Source of the DNA: Luzula sylvatica | Taxonomy: Eukaryota; Streptophyta; Magnoliopsida; Poales; Juncaceae | Direction: 5' to 3' | DNA: 64,000 bases | Assembly: GCA_946800325.1 (NCBI GenBank) | Contig: OX326959.1 | Span: forward strand, 37,996,908 to 38,060,907 | Shown here: one piece after another, positions 1 to 10,535 of the stretch | Position numbering within the stretch: the first letter of the stretch is position 1 | Layout: every line of letters starts with the position of its first letter | The notes under the pieces: model-generated | Told to the model about the DNA's origin: nothing | The model's database searches: none | What the model saw: only the letters and a program-made list of their open reading frames with translations | Made by a program: the position numbers and the translations under genes

Positions 1-755
1 CTCGATCAAGTTAACGGAAGAACACATAACCATAATCACACGCCGAAAAATGAAGCAACTAAGAGCAAGACCAGTACATGAAGAATGTAGTTCTCGAAAA
101 TGCTTGATTATAAAGAAGAGGGGTTTAATTTCAAAAACTGAATTTGAAATCAGAGGATCCGATTCCGTTTCTAAACCCTATTTCTCAGCCATGATGCCTT
201 TCATTTCGGATTATGGTAAACCTATGCACCATTCACCTAAAAATAATTAGGGTATAGATCGAAAGCGCGTAAATTAATTAATTACTAGTTTGTACTTTTT
301 TTTTATGATAATAAATTCTTTTTGTTCTGAAAGGTTTCTGATCTGTTACATTTGGTTGTTTAATACTTTGTCCACTCTCCTAATCATAAAAAAATCACCA
401 AAATTGGAAGGCAATTTGTTTCTTCAGGTGCTCCAGTGAATAGAAATTATGAAGGAGGTCCAGTAAATTATCTCATTTTCATCTCAAGGGAAACACTTAT
501 TTTAATGATTATTATGTGTTTTTATTATCTCTCTAGAACGAAATCAATCCCTTGCGTATCTCCGAAATTCATCTTTTAATTGTAATTTTACAATGAACGA
601 ATGCCTCTTCGAACCAAATATCGGAATACTCAAATGAGACAAATTTGCATTGACAATTTTGTTATACCCTACAGGTAAAACAAACTTTTTTAAAAACGAA
701 GCAATTTAGCATTTAAAAAAAAAATAGATGGAACAAATAAACAACTCACACAACT
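1..755. other. Left-edge intergenic DNA, no supported gene
   Basis: AT-rich sequence with only short open frames (the longest about 66 codons) that show no recognisable motif. I see no RNA gene or repeat boundary here before the SINE that follows. Confidence 0.5.
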
Positions 756-767
756 ATGAAACGTAGT

Positions 768-910
768 GTTATCAATGGGCTCATAGCCTAATTGGTTGAG
801 TGTGAGACACAAAAAATCATATGTTGTGAAAGATTGTGGGTTTCATTCCCATTGACATCAATTAATGAAGGACATACGAGCCTTCTCCATTTATTATCAA
901 AAAAAAAAAA
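768..910 (+). mobile_element. tRNA-derived SINE, copy 1
   Basis: A pol III-type A box (TAGCCTAATTGG, about 787-798) is followed by a degenerate B box (GGTTTCATTCC, about 839-849), then the tail GACATCAAT and an A run at about 899-910. The 12-bp flanks 756-767 and 911-922 (ATGAAAYGTAGT) match with one difference and look like a target-site duplication. The tail resembles the copies near 5.6 kb and 20.65 kb, so this is one family. It is not a functional tRNA because there is no cloverleaf and it ends in poly(A). Confidence 0.65.
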
Positions 911-922
911 ATGAAATGTAGT

Positions 923-1368
923 TTCAGGATTCACTATCACACGGAGATGGCTATTTAATAGATGAAGTAGCGGAATCATACGTGAAAGCTATTAGGTGCC
1001 ACGTATTAAGTAAATATTGATCAGTGGTGTTATACACCACGCTACTTAAAACACGCAATGAATCCACATACCATTTGCATTCCAAAATTTGCTTTGATAT
1101 GCACTAATTACTCATTTAATTGCATTAATATCTTTCTAATTGTTGACATGCGGGTACGGTGCGGAGATAATTGTGCGGGTTGCTAAACATTATTGAAATA
1201 CAATGGTGTTATACATGTAAAAATACATGTCAAATAAATATTTGTAAATACATGTCAAATTAATATCATCAATGCCAAATAAATAGGTTGATGACAATTG
1301 TTAAATACATGTATGATTACCGAACAAGAAATTGAAACAAGCAAACCTATGTTAACATCGGCGTGTAT
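923..1368. other. AT-rich intergenic DNA
   Basis: No coding, RNA or repeat feature is supported. The stretch ends at the left target-site duplication of the first LINE. Confidence 0.5.
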
Positions 1369-3562
1369 ACAAAAAATATTGATAAATGTAAAAGTGCATT
1401 GCCTTTTTTTTTTGAAAGGAATGGCAAGCGCGTCGATACGCACTTGATCCGTTCATTTTTTATTAAAGAGGACAGGAAGTTATTTATGTACAAAGTTCGA
1501 TCACAGAAAAATTAAAACTCCTCTACACCTCATCAGGGACCTAACATAAAGATGCATATTTACTAGCTACATCAAACACCACTTTAATCAGTAAGCAAGG
1601 CATGCATGCCTTCCACGCGAAATATTCTCTTGTTTCTCTCGTTCTAAATGGTCCAAATCATCACTAGCCATACCGTATCCTATGTTTTCGCCTCGGGTCC
1701 GTGCATTTTTCCTCGAGCGTTCTATCATAATTCCTCCATCGAGCGCCGAGAGGCATATTCTAGGATCCACCATACGCCATAGACAATGCGAGAAGGTACA
1801 GCGAATTAATAGTTGATCGACTATTTCGTGATTTTGAGAGCAAGGCACGCAATGTGGTTTATGCGGCCAACCCCGTTTGATCAAATTGTCTATAGTGAGG
1901 ATGCGACAATTGAGAGCAAGCCAATTGAAAATCTTCGCTTTTAATGGGGATTTGATGATGAATAGAGTTTGCGTCCACTGGCACAAAAGGCCCGTGTTGG
2001 ACATCCGTGCATATACCACGGTCGAGTTGGACTTAGGGCTATCAACTCCCCCCGATATGAAAAAACCCACCATACGGTCTCCCACCAAGAAATAATTATA
2101 AAGGGGTGGTTATCTTCTTAGGTCCGGGTTAAAGAAGGAAATTAGGTTTGATGCTATGTCATCAAGGTCGTGGGCACCATTTACATTATAAAGGCTTCTT
2201 ATTGTAATGAACCATCGAGATTCGAGACCCTTATCAAAATCGAGTTTGAAATTTTGAATAACCAAGTTATTAGTAAAACTTGATTTTGTGTTCGAAGATC
2301 TATAAAAAGCCAAGGCTGCCATTCCGTTTTGGAAGGCATAATTTTGTCCAATTAGCAAGACAAGGAGCCCCCCAAAATTCAGCTACCAACCTTCAAAAAA
2401 ACTCTCGTGAGTCTGTTAATTTCGTCTACTATCCCCTCGAAAACTCGAAAATTTTCAAGTAATAGTTTGGGATTGCATCCAAAACTGATTTCAACAAGGT
2501 GGCGCGACCACCAATCGATAGTAATTTGTTCTTCTAATCATTATTTTTTGGTGTATCTTTTGAATAATAGGTTGAAATGTTAAGTTGCTTAGTTTTCTTT
2601 TTTAAGTGAATCTGATTCATGAAACATGAATATTTTTTATTTCATTTTTTATTTATGATAACTAATGAGATTTGAATCCTTGATTTTTGATATTTTGTGC
2701 TGAACACTATAGCACTAGGCTAAAGGGAAATTGATATGTTGCTTGGTTTTGTGAACGTTAAAGAAGGTCAAGGTATTTCGATAGAAGTGGATTTTTAAAT
2801 TGGAGACAAAGCAATGTTTATCCCAATTAATTTGGAGATAAATTACTAGCTAAAGTTGAGATATGTTGGTATAACTCTTCGGGAATGGCTATCGGAATAA
2901 AACAATGTTTATCCCAATTAATTTGAAGATCCGGGACCTTAGAAAAAAGAGAAATAGTCTCCATGATGAACTTGATGTTTTGGAGATGTGCTTCTACAAA
3001 CAATAAGGTATTGTCCGTATATTGAAGGGTTGTGGGTGCAAAAACCACTTGTGAGGCGAGAAGGGGTATAATTCCTGCGATCATAATTTGTAATGCATCT
3101 ATGACTAAAATAAATAATAGTGGGGACAAGAGGTCACCTTTTCTAAGTCCCCGTTTATGTAAAAATGCATATCTTGAATCCCATCCATTGGATCCATAGA
3201 GTCGGGAAATCTCAAGCCAACATTGTATCGTTGAGAAACTTCCAACTCACATTGTCGAAAGATTTCTTAAAATCAATATTAGCATGATATATGGAATTTT
3301 GGATTTATGATAGAAATTGAGCATTTCTTTCGAAGTTAGGAAAATTTCATTAATTTTGCGTCCCTTAATAGAAGCAGATTGACACTTATGAATTAGGAGT
3401 CTAGTGGCGAGAATTTTTGTTATTAATTTAATGGACGTCGAAATAATACAAATTGGACGAAACTCATTAATCGTGGAAGCCCCTTCCATCTTTGGTAATA
3501 ATTTAATAGACGCTTTGTTCATATGTACATGACAAAAAATATTGATAAATGTAAAAGTGCAT
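1369..3562 (-). mobile_element. 5'-truncated L1-type LINE, copy 1, with 31-bp TSD
   Basis: A dead non-LTR retrotransposon reading right to left. The reverse transcriptase (RT) appears in pieces: the palm entry (NEFRPICIISTSIKLITKI, about 3247-3522), then the segment holding the catalytic box (about 2827-3129). There the usual [FY]xDD reads YTDN, so the second aspartate is lost. The C-terminal zinc-binding RT domain follows at about 1588-2088 (LTIDNLIKRGWPHKPHCVPC...). Frames are broken by stops and shifts. The 3' end carries a T run at 1404-1413 (poly(A) on the minus strand). The same 31 bases flank the insert at 1369-1399 and 3532-3562, an exact match that supports target-primed insertion. 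The 5' portion (ORF1, endonuclease) is missing. Confidence 0.85.
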
Positions 3563-3645
3563 GTACAATAATGCTTTCATACAAATATTGTTTATGTATT
3601 TATTTGTTTGAACATCTAATTCTAGGAAATCATATAAATAAATAG

Positions 3646-3895
3646 GAGAGTTCTATCATACACCTATTTTGCTTATGATACATCATTTTTCAAGAGTATT
3701 TTGAGTAATTATCAATTAATGAGTATTTAAGATAAATTTTCAAGTATATTTATCAATAAATGATAGGCTAAATAAGAAATTTGAATAGTTCATGAAATAA
3801 CCAATATCCATAAAAAATAAAATTTATGATACATCCTTCAAAATACCCAAAATATCGTTTTAAAAGAGTGTATGATAGAACTCCCCAAATTAATA
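3646..3895. mobile_element. MITE, Mutator-like (9-bp TSD)
   Basis: The terminal inverted repeat GGAGAGTTCTATCATACAC at 3655 pairs with GTGTATGATAGAACTCCCC ending at 3886. The flanks AAATAAATA (3646-3654) and AAATTAATA (3887-3895) match at 8 of 9 positions. The 232-bp core has no coding capacity. The size and 9-bp duplication suggest a Mutator-derived MITE, but the AT-rich flanks make the duplication less certain. Confidence 0.6.
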
Positions 3896-4147
3896 ATATT
3901 ATCAAGAATTTATGCAATAAAATTGTGCTGAAACTAAAAATCATTCGGTCAAACTTATATATCGATCAAAATTCAATAAAAAGAATTAAAAAACGTATGA
4001 AATATTGTTTGTATGTCATGTTTTTATCTGAGACCTATATTATGTCATGTTCTCATGTCACATTCTTTGCTCAAGATCATTCATTGTAATATCAATAACA
4101 ATGTTTTCACTGTGTTCTTAGGAAACATATATTGTGCCGTCTCATCT

Positions 4148-4315
4148 CACCCCAACATTCTTGATGGGAGAGACAGGTAGAGTTAGATTGATTGATTAAC
4201 ACTTTAATTAAGATTAATTGACACGTCAATTCAATTAAACGGTCTGTTAACTCAATCAATTAAGAGTGTTAATAAGTCCAATTAAATATTCATGTCCACC
4301 TCATCAAAGAGGTTT
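4148..4315. mobile_element. Foldback MITE-like element 1
   Basis: Inverted segments face each other: CAACATTCTTGATG (about 4153) with CATCAAAGAGG (about 4302), and TTGATTAACACTTTAATT (about 4190) with ATTAAGAGTGTTAATAA (about 4258-4274). The ends resemble those of the larger foldback at 4436-4676, which suggests the same family. No clear target duplication was found. Confidence 0.4.
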
Positions 4316-4435
4316 GAGTGAATTTTGGAGACATCATGTATAATACCATGTTCTTATATGAGACTTGGATTATAGTGTTCCTAATTATAATTAATCTCGT
4401 CTTTTTCTTGGTTAACTTTTTTTTTTTCATATGAG

Positions 4436-4676
4436 TAGTGATGTACATCCCCCAACCTACACCAACATCCTTGATGACATGAATACCGCTTAACACCTCA
4501 AGAATTAACAAACAAATTTATGATTTAACACCTTATTTGGGTGTTTAACCATAACATAAGATAATAAAAGCGCAAATTAAGATGTTAAATCATGTATTTG
4601 TGTGTTAATTCTTGAGGTGTTAAGCGCTATCCACGTCATCAAGGCATGGGGGGAAGGGGAGTTGTGTATGTACAAC
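4436..4676. mobile_element. Foldback MITE-like element 2
   Basis: Two arms of roughly 95-100 bp (about 4437-4536 and 4577-4676) are near-perfect reverse complements around a loop of about 40 bp. Both contain GCTTAACACCTCAAGAATTA and CCTTGATGAC. A transcript would form a long hairpin, a possible small-RNA precursor. There is no coding potential. Confidence 0.6.
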
Positions 4677-5594
4677 ATTTTCCTTTTGCTATTGTATATT
4701 TGGGTGAACTAAAATTGACCGTCGAATTTCTTTATTTTATCAGACATGTGTTTTGACTTACAAATGTCCTCTTTAGCATATCGACCAAATAAAAAGTTAC
4801 AATCTTTCAAATTTCAATCATCATGAATCCTTATTAGGAGAAATTTGTAATAATTATCCAAATCCAAAAACATTTAAAAAATTTCAACCATCATCAATCT
4901 TTGGAGCATCCTCAAACAATTGTTCATATTGCTGCAATAAAGGATAAGTTTGAGATATTTATTTACAAATTTGAATCATAATGAAATAAAACACATACCT
5001 GATTGATAGATTTTTCTCTTTTTTATATAGCCTAGATGACCTTCTTATCTCGTAATGAAATAAAACACATACATGACCTCGTGTGGAAACATATAAACCT
5101 GCATGATTGATAGATTTTCTCCTTTTTATTATTTATTCTCAAAAAATCTACCAATGATATAATTAAAATATTTAGTGGTATTATAATACAATAAAAAAAA
5201 ATAAGTCTCAAACATCCAATTGCATTTTTTTTTATTAAACTTAATTTAAGTTGAATAAAAGTAAAGTATTACATCTATTCAATTATAATAAATCAGATAC
5301 TAAATCAACTGCTTAAAAAAATAAAATCAACTGATTATAATAAAGAGTTATTATGAAAAAAATGAATATCTATTCAATTAAGTTATTGAAGAAAATCGAT
5401 ACTAAATCAGATGTTACGTGTCAAATTGAAATCCGAGTTAATTTATTTCACAACTATTGTGTGATCCTTGAAAATAAATTGTTCTTTGCACGACATCCTA
5501 ATGAAACATAATTGTTCAATCGAGAGTTATGTTATACAGAGTCATGATACTCAACAGTCCGAATTTGAGTGTTTAATATTATTCATGAAAAGTT
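4677..5594. other. AT-rich intergenic DNA
   Basis: No gene or repeat with definable ends is supported. Short duplications occur (for example a CATACMTGA...TGATAGATTTTTCTC-like block repeated near 5000 and 5070), but none resolves into an element. Confidence 0.45.
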
Positions 5595-5705
5595 TTTATG
5601 CTAATGGTCCACTATTCATATGTTTGCGTGTTTAATACAATAAATTCTCATGTTGCAAAGGTTGTGAATTCGAATCTCGACGACATCAATATAAATTTTT
5701 TTTTA
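5595..5705 (+). mobile_element. tRNA-derived SINE, copy 2 (degenerate)
   Basis: An A-box-like TATGCTAATGGTCC is followed by a good B box (GAATTCGAATC, 5666-5676), then GACGACATCAATATAAA and a T-rich end. The core TGTTGCAAAGGTTGTG matches the minus-strand copy near 20.65 kb. No clear TSD was found. Confidence 0.5.
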
Positions 5706-5893
5706 TAATGATTACGATTTGTGGTTTATGATTTTTTTTTTGGAAATAATGTAATGGAATCGTCTCTGGAAAAATTTAATATCCTTTCCATTAATTATAA
5801 AAAATTATAATTTTTTTTGTTATAGAAATTGTTTTAAATATTAAGGAAAATTTTAAATTATTAATATTACAAAAAAGAATCAAGATTGCAATA

Positions 5894-5900
5894 TATAAAT
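5894..5900 (+). promoter_or_regulatory. TATA-like element before the PPR gene
   Basis: TATAAAT lies 27 bp before the chosen ATG at 5927. If it is a real TATA box, the leader would be extremely short or translation would start further in. Confidence 0.3.
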
Positions 5901-5926
5901 AGTTATAAACATGAAATCCTCCATCA

Positions 5927-8690
5927 ATGGCCTTTATACCGTTCCAACTCAAATCTCCTCCTTTCTTCTCTCACTCTTTTCAAGTTAACCCCTTCCTCTT
6001 TCTCAAATTCTTCTCGTGCCCTTATTCATCCTTCTTGACCGACAACAACAGAACATTCTCCCATACATTCCAGCTATGTGCAGAGGCCCGGGCCCACCTG
6101 TCAGGCAGAATAGCCCATGCGCAAATGCTTGTTTCGGGCTTCATTCCCACCACCTTCGTGTCGAATTGCTTGATCCATATGTATGTCAAATGTTCTGATA
6201 TCGATCATGCATGCAAGGTGTTCGACCAAATGTCAATGAGGTAAATTAGTCTTAGTCTATTACTTTAATGTTTGCTCTGAAAGCTTAACAAATTTTTTTT
6301 CTGATATGAAGTTTAATTTTGGACATATTTAAACCTTTATTTTCTTTTACACGCTTCACAGGGACACGGTCTCATGGAATGCAATAATCGCGTGCTATGC
6401 TAACAATGGTTCAATGGATCTTGCAAGATACATGTTCGATAAAATGCCTAAGAGAGACACTATATCATGGAACTCACTCCTCTCCGGATACAACCAAAAC
6501 AAAATATTTAACGAATCCATTAATCTTTTCTATGAAATGACTCGTACCGCAACAAAGCCAGATCGTACCACCTTTGCAATCACCCTCAAATCATGTGCTT
6601 CACTCGAAGATTTCAATATGGGTACTCAAATTCACGCATTTGTTGTCAAATTGGGTTTGGATTTGGATGTTAAAACGGGTAGTTCCCTTTTGGACATGTA
6701 TGCAAAATGTGGATACTTTTACGATTCGGTCCAATTCTTTTACGAAATGCCGAATATAAATTGGGTTTCTTGGAGTGCAATAATAGCAGGATGCGTTCAA
6801 AATGAAAAATATCTTAACGGGGTGGATTTATTTATCCAAATGCAAAGATCTGGATCCATTACCAGCCAATCTGCTTATGCGAGTATATTTAAATCTTGTG
6901 CCTCGTTACAATCTCTAACTCTAGGTAAACAATTTCACGCACATGCTTTAAAAAATAATTACGGTACCGATATAGTTGTCGGTACTGCCATTATTGACAT
7001 GTACTCCAAGTGTAATAATTTTGACGATGCCTCAAGGGCGTTTTGGTCGTTTCAAAACCCAACAATACAATCTTGGAACGCAATCATTGTTGGCTTCGCT
7101 AGAAACCAACATGGATTCGAGTCGATTAACCTATTACGTATCATGATTAAATCAAATGTGGGATTTAATGAGATAACTTTATCAAGTGTATTCAACGCTT
7201 GCGCGGAAATTAAAGCGAGTTTACCTGGTATGGTATTTCATTGCCTTGTTATTAAATCAGGATTTTCATCGAACATTTGCGTGATGAATGCAATTTTGGA
7301 TATGTATGGAAAATGCAAATTATTAAACGAATCTTGCATTATTTTCGATGACATGGAAAAAAGAGATTCGATTTCGTGGAACGCTATAATTACGTCTCTT
7401 GAACAAAATGGACGATTATACGAAACTTTATTATATTTTAATGAAATGTTGAAATTAGGGTTGAAATTCGGTATGAAACCCGATGAATTTACTTTTGGTA
7501 GTGTGATTAAAGCTTGTGCAGGTTTGAAATCCTTGGAATTTGGAATTAGGGTTCACGATAAAGTCATCAAATCAGGTCTAGGTTTCGATACGTTTATTTC
7601 TTGTGCCCTAATTGACATGTATTGCAAATGCGGTGCAATAACCGAAGCCATGAAACTTCATTTGAGAATTGGAAACCAGGAATTGGTTTCCTGGAATGCA
7701 ATCATTTCGGGATTCTCGATTCAGAAGCAAAGCGAAGAGGCGCAAAATTTATTCTCCAAAATGCTCCATTCGGGTTTGAAACCCGATAATTTTACGTACG
7801 CAACGGTTCTCGACACTTGTGCTGACCTGGCGACAGCTGGCTTGGGGAGCCAACTACACGCACAGATCTTAAAGCAAGAATTACATAAAGATATTTACAT
7901 AGCGAGCACTCTGGTGGACATGTATGTGAAATGTGGCAACATGCAAGACGCTCGCAACCTGTTTGATAAAATGCGTGAGAGAGATGTGGTTGCTTGGAAC
8001 GCGATGATTTGCGGATACGCGGTTCATGGTCACGGATTAGAAGCCATTAATTTGTTTAATAAAATGCAAAAAGATGATATAAACCCTAATCACGCAACGT
8101 TTGTGTCGATTCTTCGCGCGTGTGGACATGTTGGGTTGTATAATGATGGTATGAAATATTTCGATTTGATGAAAAATTCTTTTGGGCTTGAGCCCAAATT
8201 GGAGCATTATTCATGCATGGTGGATATAATTGGAAGATTGAAAAGCCCATTCGAAGCGCTCGATTTGATAAATAACATGCCGTTCGAGCCCGATTCGGTA
8301 ATTTGGCGAAATTTATTGAGCGTTTGTAAAATCCGCAGGGGAGAAGAGGCTGAGCTGGCATTGGCGGAATTCGCGGCGAATAAAATTCTTTCGATCGATT
8401 CGGAGGATTCTTCGACGTATGTTTTGCTGTGTAATTTGTATGGGGAAGCGGGAAAATGGGAGGAGGTTTCTAGAGTGAGAAAGTTGATGAGAGAGAATGG
8501 GTTGAAGAAAGAACCGGGATGTAGTTGGATTGAGGTGGTGGACGAAATGCATGCGTTTATTGCGGGAGATACGAGTCATTCTAGGGTTGAGGAAATGTAT
8601 GGGATTTTGAGGTTGTTGACTGGGGAAATGAAACGGGTCGGGTATAATGTGGTGGATTTGGATTCGGATCTGAATCCATTATGGAACTAG
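5927..8690 (+). CDS. MEF13: E+ type PPR protein, probable mitochondrial RNA editing factor
   Basis: Two exons: 5927-6240 and 6362-8690, with a GT-AG intron at 6241-6361. Joining restores an R-D-T-V-S-W-N PPR start in frame and gives 880 residues. The N-terminus is hydrophobic and Ser/Phe-rich, as in an organelle presequence. Roughly twenty PPR motifs of the P, L and S kinds follow, with repeated (V/I)SWNAII and LIDMYxKCG cores. The E and E+ motifs come at the end (EPGCSWIEV...HAFIAGDTSH). The protein stops at LNPLWN without a DYW deaminase, so C-to-U editing would need a DYW partner in trans. Order and wording of the motifs resemble Arabidopsis At3g02330 (MEF13) from memory; orthology is inferred, not searched. 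The intron falls inside an early repeat. Confidence 0.9.
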
Positions 8691-9302
8691 GCTGACTTAA
8701 TTTGGGTGTAATAAAATTGATTTAATTTCACTGAACTGAAGGGCCAAATAAGATCAACATAAAATATTTATTTAGTTGCCAACAATGATCTCATGCATGC
8801 TTTATTACTATTTACTGTGTTAATTTTTTAATATATTCTACATCGCAGACTACTACTTTAATATATTCTGAATGATTATTCCATTTTTCTTATCAAATTC
8901 TCCATTTATTCTGTTGTAACTTTCAATTTGAATATTTATGATCTTTCTTTATCTTTTCCTTTTTCTAAACTTGCATGATATGTTTAGCTTATTAACATTT
9001 AAGCTAAAAAAATATGATTGCAAACAATAGTTTATCCAATCTATTTAATGTTCACCACGGCCAACCGAATATGGCTCACTGAAATTGGTCGAATATACCA
9101 AAAAAAAAGCCAAATTATATTTTGACGATGATAAAGATTTTAAAAGGGCATTGTACTGAACCAACTTGTAGAAGTTTCCAATACACCATGATCAACCAAA
9201 TTCAGTTCAAGGTAGAAAATGAGATTTTAAAACCTAATTATAATTATAATTATAATTATAATTATAATTATTTATAATTATAATTATAATAATTAGTATA
9301 AT
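8691..9302. other. 3' flank of the PPR gene with an AT microsatellite
   Basis: Non-coding. The likely 3' UTR lies just after the stop. An AATTAT-type microsatellite fills about 9236-9297, directly before the Helitron candidate. Confidence 0.5.
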
Positions 9303-9903
9303 TCTATACTTTTTCCTGGCTCCTGGTTGAGCCACGTCACCAGGGGTCTTTTTGTAAAAAAAAAAATTAATTTACATTTTGGTCCTTTTTTATTTACATT
9401 TTGGTCCTTTTTATTTCGAAAAATTACACTTTGGTCCTTTTTTATTTACATTTTGGTCCTCCAAGTTTAAAAAAATACATTTTGGTCCAGGGGCCTCTTT
9501 GTAAGAAATTTTTTAATTTACATATTGGTCATTTTTTTTATTACATTTTGGTCCTTTTTAGTTGAAAAAACTATATTTTGGTCCTTTTTTTTGTTTTGGT
9601 CCTTTCAAGTTTAAAATTTTACATTTTGGTACTTCATATTTACATCTTGATCTTCTTTTATTTACACATTTTAATTCGAAATTTTTTTTTAAATCACATT
9701 TTGGTCCTTTTTAATTTACATTTTGGTCCTTTTCAGTTTGAAAAATTACATTTCGGTCCTTCTCAGTTTGAAAATTCCACAACACCACACAAATCGAATC
9801 ACTGGCCAATACAATGCTGCCGAAAAATAAATACAGAAAAAGCACAAATCATAAAAAAAAACAAATCAACGTGCCCCGCGCAATTGCGCGGGGTTATAGC
9901 TAG
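9303..9903 (+). mobile_element. Non-autonomous Helitron (candidate)
   Basis: The start TCTATACTTTTTCC resembles plant Helitron 5' ends. The 3' end has a perfect GC-rich palindrome (CCCCGCGCAATTGCGCGGGG, 9874-9893), six bases, then CTAG followed by T, which is the Helitron 3' signature. The body has no coding region and is made of imperfect repeats of a unit containing ACATTTTGGTCC. The base before the proposed 5' end is T rather than the expected A, so the left boundary may be off by one or a few bases. Confidence 0.65.
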
Positions 9904-10145
9904 TTAACTATATTTACGATTGAAAAATTACAATTTTTTTTTGAGAATCTGATTGAGTGCTTCTATTACTGGTTGTGTCAATTCTAGCACCTACGAATAC
10001 ATGATGCTGCGGGAAACGCATGCACACCGAGAATTTCATTGACTTGCCAAAACTTGAATAGTCGAATCACGTTCGGTTTCAAGTCTTTTTGTCGACTCAT
10101 TTAACTCCACTCATCAAGGGTGATAGAGTGAGTTCTGGGGGCACC

Positions 10146-10335
10146 ATATATAATGAGTAATTCTACACAATATGCTTTTCCAACATGCTTTCGCAACAGA
10201 ATATTGATCATACGTTAAATATTGTATTCACACTATAAAATTAATTTCACTTAATTCAATTCACACTCTACACCTCATCATCATGCTACCAATTATGTTA
10301 CGAGAGCATGTTGTGTAGAATTATTCATATATAAT
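10146..10335. mobile_element. MITE, Mutator-like (9-bp TSD)
   Basis: The 22-bp terminal inverted repeats (GAGTAATTCTACACAATATG at 10155, and its near complement ending at 10326) differ at two positions. Identical 9-bp flanks ATATATAAT lie at 10146-10154 and 10327-10335. The core is 172 bp and non-coding. It sits about 200 bp upstream of the cysteine oxidase gene, where it could affect the promoter. Confidence 0.7.
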
Positions 10336-10535
10336 AACCCCGTAAAATTATTAGGTTGTCCTTTTATTTTGACTGATTTTAGATTTGATATATTTAATCA
10401 TGATCGGATCCAACGGTTCACATGACCTTTTGGACAGTGCTGCGTTCAGCCCGCTTAGTAGATATCTCATCAAACCATCTTATCATCTTATGGTTCGCTC
10501 GCTGCGATTTCTCGGCATTTCTCTCCGAGTTTCTA

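Noticed and set aside
787..850. tRNA gene suggested by A and B boxes
   Set aside because: No cloverleaf can be drawn and a poly(A) tail follows; a SINE is the better explanation.
9578..9907. 109-codon frame on the + strand
   Set aside because: Made of the degenerate ACATTTTGGTCC repeats and ends in the Helitron hairpin; not a gene.
10422..10535. Upstream start for the cysteine oxidase at 10422
   Set aside because: The extra 38 residues do not resemble the family, while the ATG at 10536 gives a usual N-terminus.
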